A stretch of DNA of 64,000 bases, taken from assembly GCA_017435615.1 (NCBI GenBank), contig JAFSET010000081.1, positions 1-64,000 on the forward strand. The letters run 5' to 3'. This DNA is from Oscillospiraceae bacterium. Its GTDB lineage: Bacteria; Bacillota; Clostridia; Oscillospirales; Oscillospiraceae. Below, piece by piece: positions 25,069-32,427 of the stretch (position 1 is the first letter of the stretch; each line of letters opens with the position of its first letter). The position numbers and the translations under genes were made by a program. A model generated the notes under the pieces. The model had not been told where the DNA came from. It was given only the letters and a program-made list of their open reading frames with translations, and searched no databases.

Positions 25069-25764
25069 TTATTGGTTCTTTCTGTTTTTTTGCTTTCCAA
25101 TCATTTTATGCAAAGTACTTAATGCGTCACTCAATCCACCCAGTCGATCGATCAGGCCTGACGCAACCGCCTCTTTGCCGTATAATATGGTTCCAACATC
25201 GGTGGCCATCTCCCCTGTTGCCATCATATAGTGTTCAAACCGTTCCTTGGATATTGCGGAATTTGCTGTGACAAAATCAGCGATCTGCTCCTGTATTCTT
25301 TGGAAATACCGGAATGTTTGGGGTGCGCCAACCACCAGTCCGGTCATTCGCACCGGATGAACAGTCATACTGGCCGTTGGAGTAATAAAAGATTTTTTGG
25401 TGCAGACCGCTAAAGGAATACCAATGGAATGTCCGCCTCCCAGCACCAATGAAACGGTTGGCTTTTTCATTCCGGCGATCATTTCCGCAATGGCAAGACC
25501 TGCTTCAATATCACCGCCTACTGTATTGAGCAGCAACAAAAGTCCATCGATCTCTTCGCTTTCTTCAATACCTGCAAGAAGCGGTAAAACATGCTCGTAT
25601 TTTGTGGTTTTTGCTGTTTCCGGCAGCACTTGATGTCCTTCTACCTGACCAATAATGGTTAGCGTATAGATATTCCCCTTACTGCTTTTTGTAATATCCG
25701 AGCCAAGCTCGATCATTTGTTGTCGATCTTCCTTTTTTTGTTCTGCATCTTTTTGTTCATTCAT
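25069..25764 (-). CDS. tepA: ClpP-class serine protease, TepA-like
   Basis: The 231-residue protein is a ClpP/crotonase-fold protease. It shows NTVGGDIEAGLAIAEMI (oxyanion region), the nucleophile Ser in LGGGHSIGIPLA near 122, and His in ASMTVHPVRMTG near 146. The charged Lys/Glu/Gln N-terminus lacks a signal peptide, so it is cytoplasmic. TepA (YmfB) of Bacillus was described as enhancing protein translocation and degrading signal peptides, and lies beside spoIIIE, as here. The start has GGAGGG upstream. It heads the tepA-uppP-ftsK group. Confidence 0.85.
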   Translation of the reverse strand: MNEQKDAEQKKEDRQQMIELGSDITKSSKGNIYTLTIIGQVEGHQVLPETAKTTKYEHVLPLLAGIEESEEIDGLLLLLNTVGGDIEAGLAIAEMIAGMKKPTVSLVLGGGHSIGIPLAVCTKKSFITPTASMTVHPVRMTGLVVGAPQTFRYFQRIQEQIADFVTANSAISKERFEHYMMATGEMATDVGTILYGKEAVASGLIDRLGGLSDALSTLHKMIGKQKNRKNQ

Positions 25765-25820
25765 AATGCTTCCCTCCTGTCAAGTCTTAGGATATCCCCT
25801 TTTTTTATCACAATTCACTC

Positions 25821-25849
25821 TTGCATATTTAAGCTTTGGTGTGTATAAT
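25821..25849 (+). promoter_or_regulatory. Sigma-A promoter of the TSCPD gene
   Basis: TTGCAT (25821-25826) and a perfect TATAAT (25844-25849) lie 17 bases apart, about 30 bases before the start codon. Confidence 0.8.
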
Positions 25850-25877
25850 GATGAAAAGCTTATTGAAAGGACATAAA

Positions 25878-26123
25878 ATGATGCAATACGAATATAAAAC
25901 AAAAGGAACATGCTCTCAAAGAATTCTGTTTGACCTGGAAGAAGGCAAGGTAAAAAATGTTCAGTTTATTGGTGGCTGCAACGGTAATTTACAGGGCATT
26001 GGCGCTCTTGTGGAGGGTATGGATGTACAGGATGTGATCAACCGCTTGGAAGGAATCCGCTGCGGAATGAAGCCTACCTCTTGTCCCGATCAGCTCTCCA
26101 AAGCTTTGAAAGAAGCACTTTAA
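25878..26123 (+). CDS. TSCPD domain protein (TIGR03905 family)
   Basis: The 81-residue protein ends with the signature TSCPDQLSKALKEAL and has FIGGCNGNLQGIGALVEG, typical of small free-standing TSCPD proteins. The same domain occurs at the end of some ribonucleotide reductases and contains paired cysteines that may bind metal. Its own function is not known. The ATG at 25878 is chosen for the AAAGG site 7 bases upstream and because the promoter's expected start lies beyond the longer frame's start. It is monocistronic and ends at a terminator. Confidence 0.87.
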   Translation: MMQYEYKTKGTCSQRILFDLEEGKVKNVQFIGGCNGNLQGIGALVEGMDVQDVINRLEGIRCGMKPTSCPDQLSKALKEAL

Positions 26124-26200
26124 TTTAAATATATAACGTACATTGTGTTGATACTGCTGATTAAAAAACAGTATATTTTAGTTTGTGCTTATATTCACAT

Positions 26201-26237
26201 AAAAGGCGGCGACCGTATAAATGGTCACCGCCTTTTT
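26201..26237 (+). terminator. Terminator of the TSCPD gene
   Basis: AAAAGGCGGCGACC (26201-26214) pairs with GGTCACCGCCTTTT (one mismatch) and ends in TTTTT at 26233-26237. Confidence 0.75.
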
Positions 26238-26240
26238 ATT

Positions 26241-26270
26241 CGCTGTGTTAGGATTCGAACACGAGGCAGC
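26241..26270 (-). other. tRNA 3'-end-like fragment
   Basis: These 30 bases match the 3' half (T arm and acceptor side) of the tRNA-Pro at 26385-26414 at 23 of 30 positions, including GGATTCGAAC and CGAGGC. The rest of a cloverleaf is absent: the sequence upstream on the minus strand forms no D or anticodon arm. Such remnants are often left by element integration at tRNA genes. The T-loop is conserved among all tRNAs, so the source tRNA is uncertain. Confidence 0.4.
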
Positions 26271-26348
26271 CTACGCTTCGCGTATCTGCCTTCGGCGATG
26301 TTATTGTAATACAAGAAGCCTGGGTTCGACTGATCGCAGACAAAAACA

Positions 26349-26378
26349 AAACCGAAAGAACTAACGTCCTTTCGGTTT
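26349..26378 (-). terminator. Terminator of tRNA-Pro
   Basis: AAACCGAAAG (26349-26358) pairs with CTTTCGGTTT (26369-26378); on the minus strand a TTGTTTTTG tail follows. It lies 3 bases beyond the tRNA 3' end. Confidence 0.8.
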
Positions 26379-26380
26379 AT

Positions 26381-26457
26381 TGGTCGGAGTGTCGGGATTC
26401 GAACCCGAGGCCTCTTGGACCCGAACCAAGCGCGATACCAAACTTCGCCACACCCCG
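26381..26457 (-). tRNA. tRNA-Pro (anticodon CGG)
   Basis: Read on the minus strand, the acceptor stem CGGGGTG pairs with CACTCCG (one G-U), followed by discriminator A and an encoded CCA. The anticodon arm is CTTGG-TTCGGGT-CCAAG, giving anticodon CGG, which reads CCG proline codons. The T arm is CGGGT-TCGAATC-type. Length is 77 bases with CCA. Confidence 0.95.
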
Positions 26458-26549
26458 ACAGCTATGCTATTATATTGGAAATCCCCGTCAATGTCAAGTG
26501 TTGTTTTACAAAATACGCAAGTAAGTGAGACAAAAAGGATAAAAGCAAA

Positions 26550-26571
26550 CAGGGTGCGCTGTGGCACCCTG
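26550..26571 (-). terminator. Terminator of the HprK-like gene
   Basis: CAGGGTGC (26550-26557) pairs with GCACCCTG (26564-26571), 9 bases beyond the stop at 26581; on the minus strand TTTGCTTTTAT follows. Confidence 0.75.
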
Positions 26572-26580
26572 CTTATCAGC

Positions 26581-27315
26581 TTAGTTCATTACGGAGTATG
26601 AAGTTTCGGCTGCGGAAATATCCATATTGCATCCCAGATCGTACAAAGGTACACTATTCAGAAGTAAATCCATCATTTCCAGCGTTTGCAGCATATGCTC
26701 ATTGGAAACCGGTCTGTGAATTTGAGAAAGCAACAGAGGAAGCGCCTCGTCCGCAGTCATCTTTCTGATAACATTTTCTTCAGAACGTCTGAGGAAGAAA
26801 ATCCCCGCAAGAGGTCTAATCACATTGTTTCCCAGGTGGTGCTTTCCCATCCAGGGAGTGCCACAAATATTGACTTTGCCATTTTCAATGTGAATAAACG
26901 GCTTGTCATCATTGATCATGGAAACCTTATCACCAAGGAGCTTTCTAAGTAAACCTGTATGTGTTGATTTTCCGGTACCACTAAGCGCAGTGAAAATATA
27001 GCCTTTTCCATGAACCTCAATGGAAGATCCATGCATCAGGAAACGGTTATGCAGTGTAATATAATCCGCAAATTTCCGAAGTAATGCAATGGTTTCCAAA
27101 TAGGCATCAGAAGCATTATTGCAATTAGGATCAGACTCCGAATACTCTTCACAAAACTTAATCCGTTCAAAATTGATATCTTCCTGGGTAAGGGAAATAT
27201 TATGCTGACCAACCTGATCGATTAAATAATCCCTGCAATAATGTTTTGTGGAAGGAAAAAGTGCGGAAATATGAAACGTCATATCCGAAACGGACATATC
27301 AAAAACCGTGCTCAT
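26581..27315 (-). CDS. HPr-kinase/PEPCK-like kinase domain protein
   Basis: The 244-residue protein has the P-loop of HPr kinase/PEP carboxykinase-like proteins, ALSGTGKS (110-117), with the following DDKPF (136-140) and ICGTPWMGKHHLG, and an N-terminal region of about 90 residues unlike HprK proper. It is too short to be the bifunctional HprK of carbon regulation. Proteins of this shape are common in clusters for ribosomally made peptides, where one has been shown to phosphorylate a lasso-peptide precursor. Here a 33-residue peptide gene lies 0.6 kb upstream on the same strand, which fits that idea but does not prove it. AGGAG precedes the ATG by 6 bases. Confidence 0.75.
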   Translation of the reverse strand: MSTVFDMSVSDMTFHISALFPSTKHYCRDYLIDQVGQHNISLTQEDINFERIKFCEEYSESDPNCNNASDAYLETIALLRKFADYITLHNRFLMHGSSIEVHGKGYIFTALSGTGKSTHTGLLRKLLGDKVSMINDDKPFIHIENGKVNICGTPWMGKHHLGNNVIRPLAGIFFLRRSEENVIRKMTADEALPLLLSQIHRPVSNEHMLQTLEMMDLLLNSVPLYDLGCNMDISAAETSYSVMN

Positions 27316-27395
27316 AGTACACTCCTAATAATATTTACAGAATGATCGAATAAACAAATTCTACCACTGAAAACAGGCCGTTTCAGCAGACTTTT

Positions 27396-27428
27396 TGTAG
27401 GGACACCGCTTGCGGCGGTGTCCCTACA
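27396..27428. repeat. REP-like palindrome
   Basis: Perfect 14-base arms TGTAGGGACACCGC and GCGGTGTCCCTACA surround a TTGCG loop. Neither strand has a U-run after it, so it is not an ordinary terminator. It looks like the short intergenic palindromes, often beginning GTAGGG, that recur in genomes of gut clostridia. Only one copy is in this window. Confidence 0.55.
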
Positions 27429-27471
27429 GATATGTTTGGGTGATTTTCCTCAAGGAGACAGCGATTTTTCG

Positions 27472-27927
27472 TTAACCGGGAATCATGGGAAGTTCAATAG
27501 GATCGTCCTGCCAAGGTGTAGTGACGTCTTGTGGCTCCTCCGCCTTTTCGGTTGTTTCGACAGACTCATCCGGATCAGTAGTACCCTCAACAGAACCCTG
27601 TGTCGGTTCGGTAGGCTTATTCTGTGTATCTACAGTAGTATCAGGAACATCCACATCAATGGGAAATTCCCAATCCTGTTCCGTGGTGGCCTCTGTAGTT
27701 TCCTGGCCTTCTACAGTCGTATCCACAGTTGTATCTGCAACGGCATCAACAGTTGTATCCTCTGTGCTGTTATCGGTTGCGCCCTGGGTAGCATCAACCG
27801 TAGGATCGCCAGATTGTTCAGTGGTGGCATTATCGAAAGTAGGATTAGTTTCTGTGGGATTGCTGGGATTGCAGGCGCACAAGAAAACAAGTGCAAATAC
27901 CATTAACAACAATAAAATTCTTTTCAT
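27472..27927 (-). CDS. Thr/Asp/Glu-rich lipoprotein of unknown function
   Basis: The 151-residue protein has a signal peptide ending in the lipobox LCAC (Cys about 19) and then a low-complexity, acidic sequence with many Thr-Val-Asp and Thr-Glu pairs, so it should be a flexible lipid-anchored surface protein. Residues 85-93 read DWEFPIDVD, nearly the same as DWETPIDPD near the end of the adjacent 33-residue peptide. A related WQDDPIELP lies near its C-terminus (139-147). It starts 13 bases after the peptide's stop, with GAGGAG as ribosome site. I recognise no enzymatic domain. The shared motif suggests a functional link to the peptide. Confidence 0.8.
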   Translation of the reverse strand: MKRILLLLMVFALVFLCACNPSNPTETNPTFDNATTEQSGDPTVDATQGATDNSTEDTTVDAVADTTVDTTVEGQETTEATTEQDWEFPIDVDVPDTTVDTQNKPTEPTQGSVEGTTDPDESVETTEKAEEPQDVTTPWQDDPIELPMIPG

Positions 27928-27940
27928 GGTCTTTTACTCC

Positions 27941-28042
27941 TCAATTATCAGGATCAATGGGGGTTTCCCAGTCACCGGATGCACCAACAATTTCGTCAAA
28001 GAAACTAACTTCTGCTAAGGGCTTGTCGTAAATCATCTTCAT
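27941..28042 (-). CDS. Small acidic peptide, candidate RiPP-type precursor (33 aa)
   Basis: This gene is too short for usual gene finders. AAAGGAG lies 5 bases before ATG 28042, and the frame gives 33 residues. They begin MKMIYDKPLAEVSFFDEIVG and end with a Ser-Gly then DWETPIDPDN. The Y-x-x-P motif (Y5 to P8) near the N-terminus, hydrophobic middle and Gly/Ala/Ser-Gly hinge (20-23) before a distinct acidic tail resemble leader-core layouts of ribosomally made, modified peptides. It lies 30 bases after the DUF6273-like gene and 13 bases before the lipoprotein gene, so it is probably co-transcribed with both. No lasso cyclase or radical SAM enzyme is in the window. It could instead be one of the many uncharacterised small peptides of gut clostridia. 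Confidence 0.7.
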   Translation of the reverse strand: MKMIYDKPLAEVSFFDEIVGASGDWETPIDPDN

Positions 28043-28072
28043 ACTCTCCTTTAATTTCGCGAAAACAGGAAA

Positions 28073-30061
28073 CTATGCACCAAGATATGCTACGGCATAC
28101 AGATAGTAATCATACATTGCCTGCATCATATCACGCAGTACACGCTTGTTTCCGTTATTATAATACATTCTGTGAATGTAATAGAAGGGACTATATGTGA
28201 CACTCAGTCCATCAACAGAAACCGTGATCTCGTCACATAGCTTGTTGGGAGCGATGTCACTCAATTCAACAAAATACAAAGAATTAGAGGACTTTTTGAC
28301 CTGGACATCAGAAATAGTCTGATCTGCAATGGTCATACTAAAGGATACAGCGCTGATTGCAGCATCTGTAGACACAAAATAGAACCGAATTCCGGTCTGG
28401 TGCTCGTGAATAAGGCTGGCACCGTAGAATTTAACATACGCAGAGGATCCTTGCTTGACAGCCGTCAAATTCTCTGTATAAGGAATTTCAGTTTTCGCAA
28501 CAGTGATACCGTTGTCGGCCAGATCCGTAACATTATAGTTGAAGTAATCCTGTGCTTTACCGCCGTAAACCAGCATAGCCTTGACAAGATCCTTTACAGA
28601 ATCACTATAAGCGTCACTGGACAGAATATAATCGCCGTATTTTCGAACAGAATACAGGTACTTGCTGCCTTCGCTGGAAGATGTAATAACCTGAATGCAG
28701 ATATCATCTGTCATTTGCGCGGCGGCAACATTCGTAGAAACAAGATACGCTTCCGTACCGTTTTCTAAAGTAACGATTTCAAGATCGGAGACTTTATGCT
28801 GGATGATCTCGTCATCCACAGTCACCTGAACATAAGCATCGGCATCAGCCAAAACCTCGTCAGCAAGAGTCAGATTAAAATCAGCCTGGATATCACCTTC
28901 CAGCTTCAATCCCCAGCTTTCTACGCCGGAAATGCTGTCGTTAACAACGATGTCAGCCGATATCAACGCGCTGCCGTAGTCAGTAGCATTGTCGCCGTTG
29001 CATTGCTCTGCAAAAACATAAATGCTATACAAACCGGACAATCCGGAAGGCATATTAACATTGACTGTACCGCTGACAGAATTATTTGCAATATGACCGT
29101 AATAGATCGCATCACCGGACTGGTCACAGATCATGACGGAAACATACTCGTTTTCGCCGGAGACAGCTCCGGAATAATCAATGGGCAAAACCCAGTTTTC
29201 ATAGCCGGCAGTCTGATTGATCACACCGGATGCATCCGCATCGGCAAAGGATGCGGTAAATGCACTATGTGCATCATCGATTAATGTAAGCTTCCACTGA
29301 TCTGCGGATGCCTGACCAACAGCGGTCAAAGCATCAGCGCCCACTGTGCCGCTGACCTTGCCGCCTACAGCAGCAGAGGACAACGCGATCACATCAGCGG
29401 AAATATTGAAAGCGGGACGGGCACCCCAAGTAGCAGAAATATGGGGATATCCAACGAAACCAGCGTCGGAAACAACACCGGCATAAATATCACGGTCGGA
29501 ATAGGCGGAACGCAGCCACCAACCGTCGGCCTGGCCATCGAAAGTGGCAATTAAGCCTTCAATGGAAGCATGGTAGAAGTACTCATCGACCTCAGCGGCA
29601 GAAAGGAAGAATAGCTTTTCAGCGGAAAGCGCATCCTCTCCCCAACTCTCTTCAAAATATGTACCGGAAGAAGCAGCCTTGGTAGTGTCCATGATGTAAC
29701 CCAGTGCGGTTTCATCAAACACTTCTGCCGCATACTCAGAAAGCCATACCTTTGCGTCACTGTTGGCCCAGGCATTGTCCATACCGCCTTCGTTATAGGC
29801 AATATCCTTTGCAACAATGTCTTTGGAAAGCAGTGCAACACCGGCCTGACCGGTAGTTGTACAGTCACCGTCCAAAACTAACCATTGGGCGGAAGATCCG
29901 CCGAAAACTACATCGTGTCGGTCAACAATCGCAGAAACACCGGCACCAATGGAAACGCCGAACTGTTCGGGAGTTTCCGCGGCTGTGGCTGCTGCAGGGA
30001 CGATCCCAAGGATCATGCACACTGCGATAACAAAGCTCAAAAATCTTTTGCTTTGCTTCAT
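28073..30061 (-). CDS. Secreted multidomain protein, DUF6273-like
   Basis: The 662-residue protein has a signal peptide (about 1-28). Residues about 40-220 match the DUF6273 pattern: QWLVLDGD, GVALLSKDIVAKDIAYNEGG, KLFFLSAAEVDEYF, DGWWLRSAYSD and TWGARPAFNI. The middle holds beta-rich repeats with ENWVLPIDYSG (288-298). The C-terminal 230 residues, with SDSVKDLVKAMLVYGGKAQDYFNYN and FYYIHRMYY, form a module I have seen only as an unnamed ending of surface proteins of gut clostridia. It has no wall anchor. Function is unknown, probably at the cell surface. It has its own promoter inside the end of the GH89 gene. Confidence 0.8.
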   Translation of the reverse strand: MKQSKRFLSFVIAVCMILGIVPAAATAAETPEQFGVSIGAGVSAIVDRHDVVFGGSSAQWLVLDGDCTTTGQAGVALLSKDIVAKDIAYNEGGMDNAWANSDAKVWLSEYAAEVFDETALGYIMDTTKAASSGTYFEESWGEDALSAEKLFFLSAAEVDEYFYHASIEGLIATFDGQADGWWLRSAYSDRDIYAGVVSDAGFVGYPHISATWGARPAFNISADVIALSSAAVGGKVSGTVGADALTAVGQASADQWKLTLIDDAHSAFTASFADADASGVINQTAGYENWVLPIDYSGAVSGENEYVSVMICDQSGDAIYYGHIANNSVSGTVNVNMPSGLSGLYSIYVFAEQCNGDNATDYGSALISADIVVNDSISGVESWGLKLEGDIQADFNLTLADEVLADADAYVQVTVDDEIIQHKVSDLEIVTLENGTEAYLVSTNVAAAQMTDDICIQVITSSSEGSKYLYSVRKYGDYILSSDAYSDSVKDLVKAMLVYGGKAQDYFNYNVTDLADNGITVAKTEIPYTENLTAVKQGSSAYVKFYGASLIHEHQTGIRFYFVSTDAAISAVSFSMTIADQTISDVQVKKSSNSLYFVELSDIAPNKLCDEITVSVDGLSVTYSPFYYIHRMYYNNGNKRVLRDMMQAMYDYYLYAVAYLGA

Positions 30062-30177
30062 AACATTGCCCTCATTTCATATTTAAGTATCTGCCGCAGA
30101 AATATCCAGGGCAGACCTATATATGATGCCTTACCACCTTATGGGCCCAAAATGCCCATTTGCACATATACATAAAG

Positions 30178-30206
30178 AGTATAGCATCATTTTTAATATA
30201 ATGCAA
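30178..30206 (-). promoter_or_regulatory. Sigma-A promoter of the DUF6273-like/peptide/lipoprotein operon
   Basis: On the minus strand TTGCAT (30201-30206) and TATACT (30178-30183) are 17 bases apart and overlap the last codons of the GH89 gene. The leader is about 110 bases and contains a small stem (ATGGGC/GCCCAT near 30141-30159); I see no known riboswitch. Confidence 0.75.
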
Positions 30207-32334
30207 GTATTATTTTATTTTGGATTTTAGAAAGGATCTGCTTCAGATCACCTTTCGGTTTTGCAGGATACTCCTTTGACAGTGTTGTAAAGAAATACTC
30301 TGCATCATAACGATTGTAATCCAGGGGTTTGTTTCCGGTCACTATGCTGCAACGCAGAATATTGATAAACGACTGCCAGCGAGGTTGATAAAAGTCTCGA
30401 AGAAGGCCGTTCCACTCTCGTGCGGCGTAATCATGAAGCTCACCGGAACCGTCACGATCGCCCCAAAGCGTCAATAATGTACGGGCCTGGAACTCCATGT
30501 AAGCCTTTTCTGCAGGCGTCTGCCCTTCCTCGCGGGCCATCTCAAGCCAGGAACCAAGCAGACAGTGGCTGTCTGTACCGGTCAGGTCATCCTGAAGCTC
30601 GTAGTATTCCATCAGAAGTGCGGCATTTTCTTCAAATATCTGTTCGTTCTTTGTGTAGTAGCTGTCCTGAATGGCTTTGATAGGCGTCCAGGCTTCATTG
30701 CCGATCACCTGTCGGGCCAAATCCATTATGTCCATCCGGTACGCCGGACTGGTATACAACAGATCATAATCCCGGAACAGCAAAGAAAACGCCTTTTTCA
30801 GCAATTGCTGATCATAGGTCAACTGGTACACTTGACAGATTACATGGGCAACCGTCAGGGAGGGTCTGCTGAGAAGTCCAGAATCTCGAGGCTCATCTCC
30901 GTTATAGATATGATCTCTGATTATTTTCCAGCCTTCGAAGGCAGACTCGGAATCATGACCGTAACGAATACGAAGCCGTTTGCGGAGCCACTGATCCGGA
31001 TCCTGAATTTGAGAAGAGACAGCATAATCCGCAACGATGTCAAACATCATCTCGTCAGTTTCCAGCCCCTCCGGGAACATTGCTATACCCACAACGGTCA
31101 AATCCTCATTACAAACAAATTCCAAAGGCTCTTTGATCAGTTTGTTCAAATTGCCGCGCAGACGACGCTGACCGCCGAAATTATCCACCGTGCCATACAG
31201 CCAGGGATAGTCAGCAAAGCTGTCGCCCTTATCATAAAACTCAGACCGCAGATCGCCGATCAGCACACGTTCTACCGGCAATGCCTTTAAAATTTGACGA
31301 ATAGGATTATCCCCCCAGCCCTGCAAGAACCATACGGCATTGGGAGAAAACTCCTGCATTTGCACTAAGCAGGCGTTGGCATAGGCTGATAGATCCACTT
31401 GGCTGCTGTCGCCACCCTCGTGGAAGGGATCTGTGGAGAAGTATTGAAACTGTCCTAACAGCTCCTTTTGGGACTTATAAAAATAGTATCCCACAGCCGA
31501 AAACTTTGGATCCTCCTGGGTAATAATGGCAGGGCGGTTCATACCGCACCACAGGCCTTGCATACGAGGATTAGACTCCGGGAACTTCTGCGCAAAATCC
31601 TGAGGAACCATGCCACTCCAACCAGGTGCTACTATTTCAGCGCCAAAGCTGCGAATACGGCTGTTGATTTTTTTTGCCAGCTCCAGCCGCCGATTATAAT
31701 AGTTCATGGAAGCCGCCCCGGCCCATCCGGAAATGTTGTTCATACATTGCCAAGGAAAAATCACAGGTGAGCAGACAAAGGCTCGTGCCTCATCCAAGGT
31801 GTATCCCAGCTTCTGCAACGCAGTCAGCCAAACAGATTCCGTACCTATGGGATTAAGAATCAGATTATAACCGGCCATCATCATCCAGTCGATCAAGTTC
31901 TGCCACTGATCCCACTGCCAAAATACAAACGTGTATCCAAAAGTACAGTAATTCAGAAAGTACCTGTAAAGGCAGATGCTTTCCGTACTGTACCTCTCCC
32001 CTACTGACGGCGGATTTTCAGGGAAATTCAGCCGTCTGTTCAGAGGTCCAACATAACTGTCGCAGCGGTTTTCAAGATACCAGCGAAACGCGCAGGCTGC
32101 CGCAACACCGGATGTGGCTTCGATCAAAATATGCCCGTCATCCGTATCGGAAATGGCATAACGGTCCATACCGGTCTGCTGAGCCTGTATTTGTTGGAAC
32201 AAAAATTTTTGCCCATAAACATCTCCGGCAATTCGGCAGATCATAGAGCGAACTGCCTGTTCATCCAGCACGAATGGAACATTGTGTTCTTTCATCTGTG
32301 CAGCAAGGAGCTTATTGGTTTGTTTTTGGGTCAT
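30193..32334 (-). CDS. Alpha-N-acetylglucosaminidase, GH89 family
   Basis: The 713-residue protein matches NAGLU/GH89 enzymes: an N-terminal small domain, the central barrel with NYCTFGYTFVFWQWDQW (about 128-144) and LILNPIGTESVW, and a helical C-terminal domain. Likely catalytic glutamates are E306 (DPFHE) and E365 (GDLRSE), before NFGG. GH89 removes terminal alpha-linked GlcNAc, for example from heparan sulfate or GlcNAc-capped mucins. There is no signal peptide, so it should act inside the cell on imported oligosaccharides. The ATG at 32334 has GGAGG 8 bases upstream. It follows the giant secreted hydrolase on the same strand. Confidence 0.87.
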   Translation of the reverse strand: MTQKQTNKLLAAQMKEHNVPFVLDEQAVRSMICRIAGDVYGQKFLFQQIQAQQTGMDRYAISDTDDGHILIEATSGVAAACAFRWYLENRCDSYVGPLNRRLNFPENPPSVGERYSTESICLYRYFLNYCTFGYTFVFWQWDQWQNLIDWMMMAGYNLILNPIGTESVWLTALQKLGYTLDEARAFVCSPVIFPWQCMNNISGWAGAASMNYYNRRLELAKKINSRIRSFGAEIVAPGWSGMVPQDFAQKFPESNPRMQGLWCGMNRPAIITQEDPKFSAVGYYFYKSQKELLGQFQYFSTDPFHEGGDSSQVDLSAYANACLVQMQEFSPNAVWFLQGWGDNPIRQILKALPVERVLIGDLRSEFYDKGDSFADYPWLYGTVDNFGGQRRLRGNLNKLIKEPLEFVCNEDLTVVGIAMFPEGLETDEMMFDIVADYAVSSQIQDPDQWLRKRLRIRYGHDSESAFEGWKIIRDHIYNGDEPRDSGLLSRPSLTVAHVICQVYQLTYDQQLLKKAFSLLFRDYDLLYTSPAYRMDIMDLARQVIGNEAWTPIKAIQDSYYTKNEQIFEENAALLMEYYELQDDLTGTDSHCLLGSWLEMAREEGQTPAEKAYMEFQARTLLTLWGDRDGSGELHDYAAREWNGLLRDFYQPRWQSFINILRCSIVTGNKPLDYNRYDAEYFFTTLSKEYPAKPKGDLKQILSKIQNKIILALY

Positions 32335-32385
32335 GAAAGAAACCTCCATACTACGCACCGTAATAGGGTGTTGGGAATAACACCT

Positions 32386-32417
32386 CCGGATGCTGCTGCC
32401 GAAACAGCAGCATCCGG
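32386..32417 (-). terminator. Hairpin after the giant gene
   Basis: Perfect 13-base arms CCGGATGCTGCTG (32386-32398) and CAGCAGCATCCGG (32405-32417) begin 11 bases after the giant gene's stop. The minus-strand tail AGGTGTTATT is poor in U, so read-through into the GH89 gene is possible. Confidence 0.55.
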
Positions 32418-32427
32418 GCTTTGCATA

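Noticed and set aside
27396..27428. Terminator for the lipoprotein gene
   Set aside because: The stem is perfect but on the minus strand it is followed by A-rich, not T-rich, sequence.
27941..28042. Calling the 33-residue peptide a lasso peptide
   Set aside because: It has a YxxP motif and an Asp eight residues after Gly23, but the tail would be only 11 residues, the usual Thr two places before the core is absent, and no lasso B or C protein is nearby.
30062..30170. c-di-GMP riboswitch in the leader of the DUF6273-like gene
   Set aside because: The leader has a small hairpin but lacks the conserved GEMM-type core sequences.
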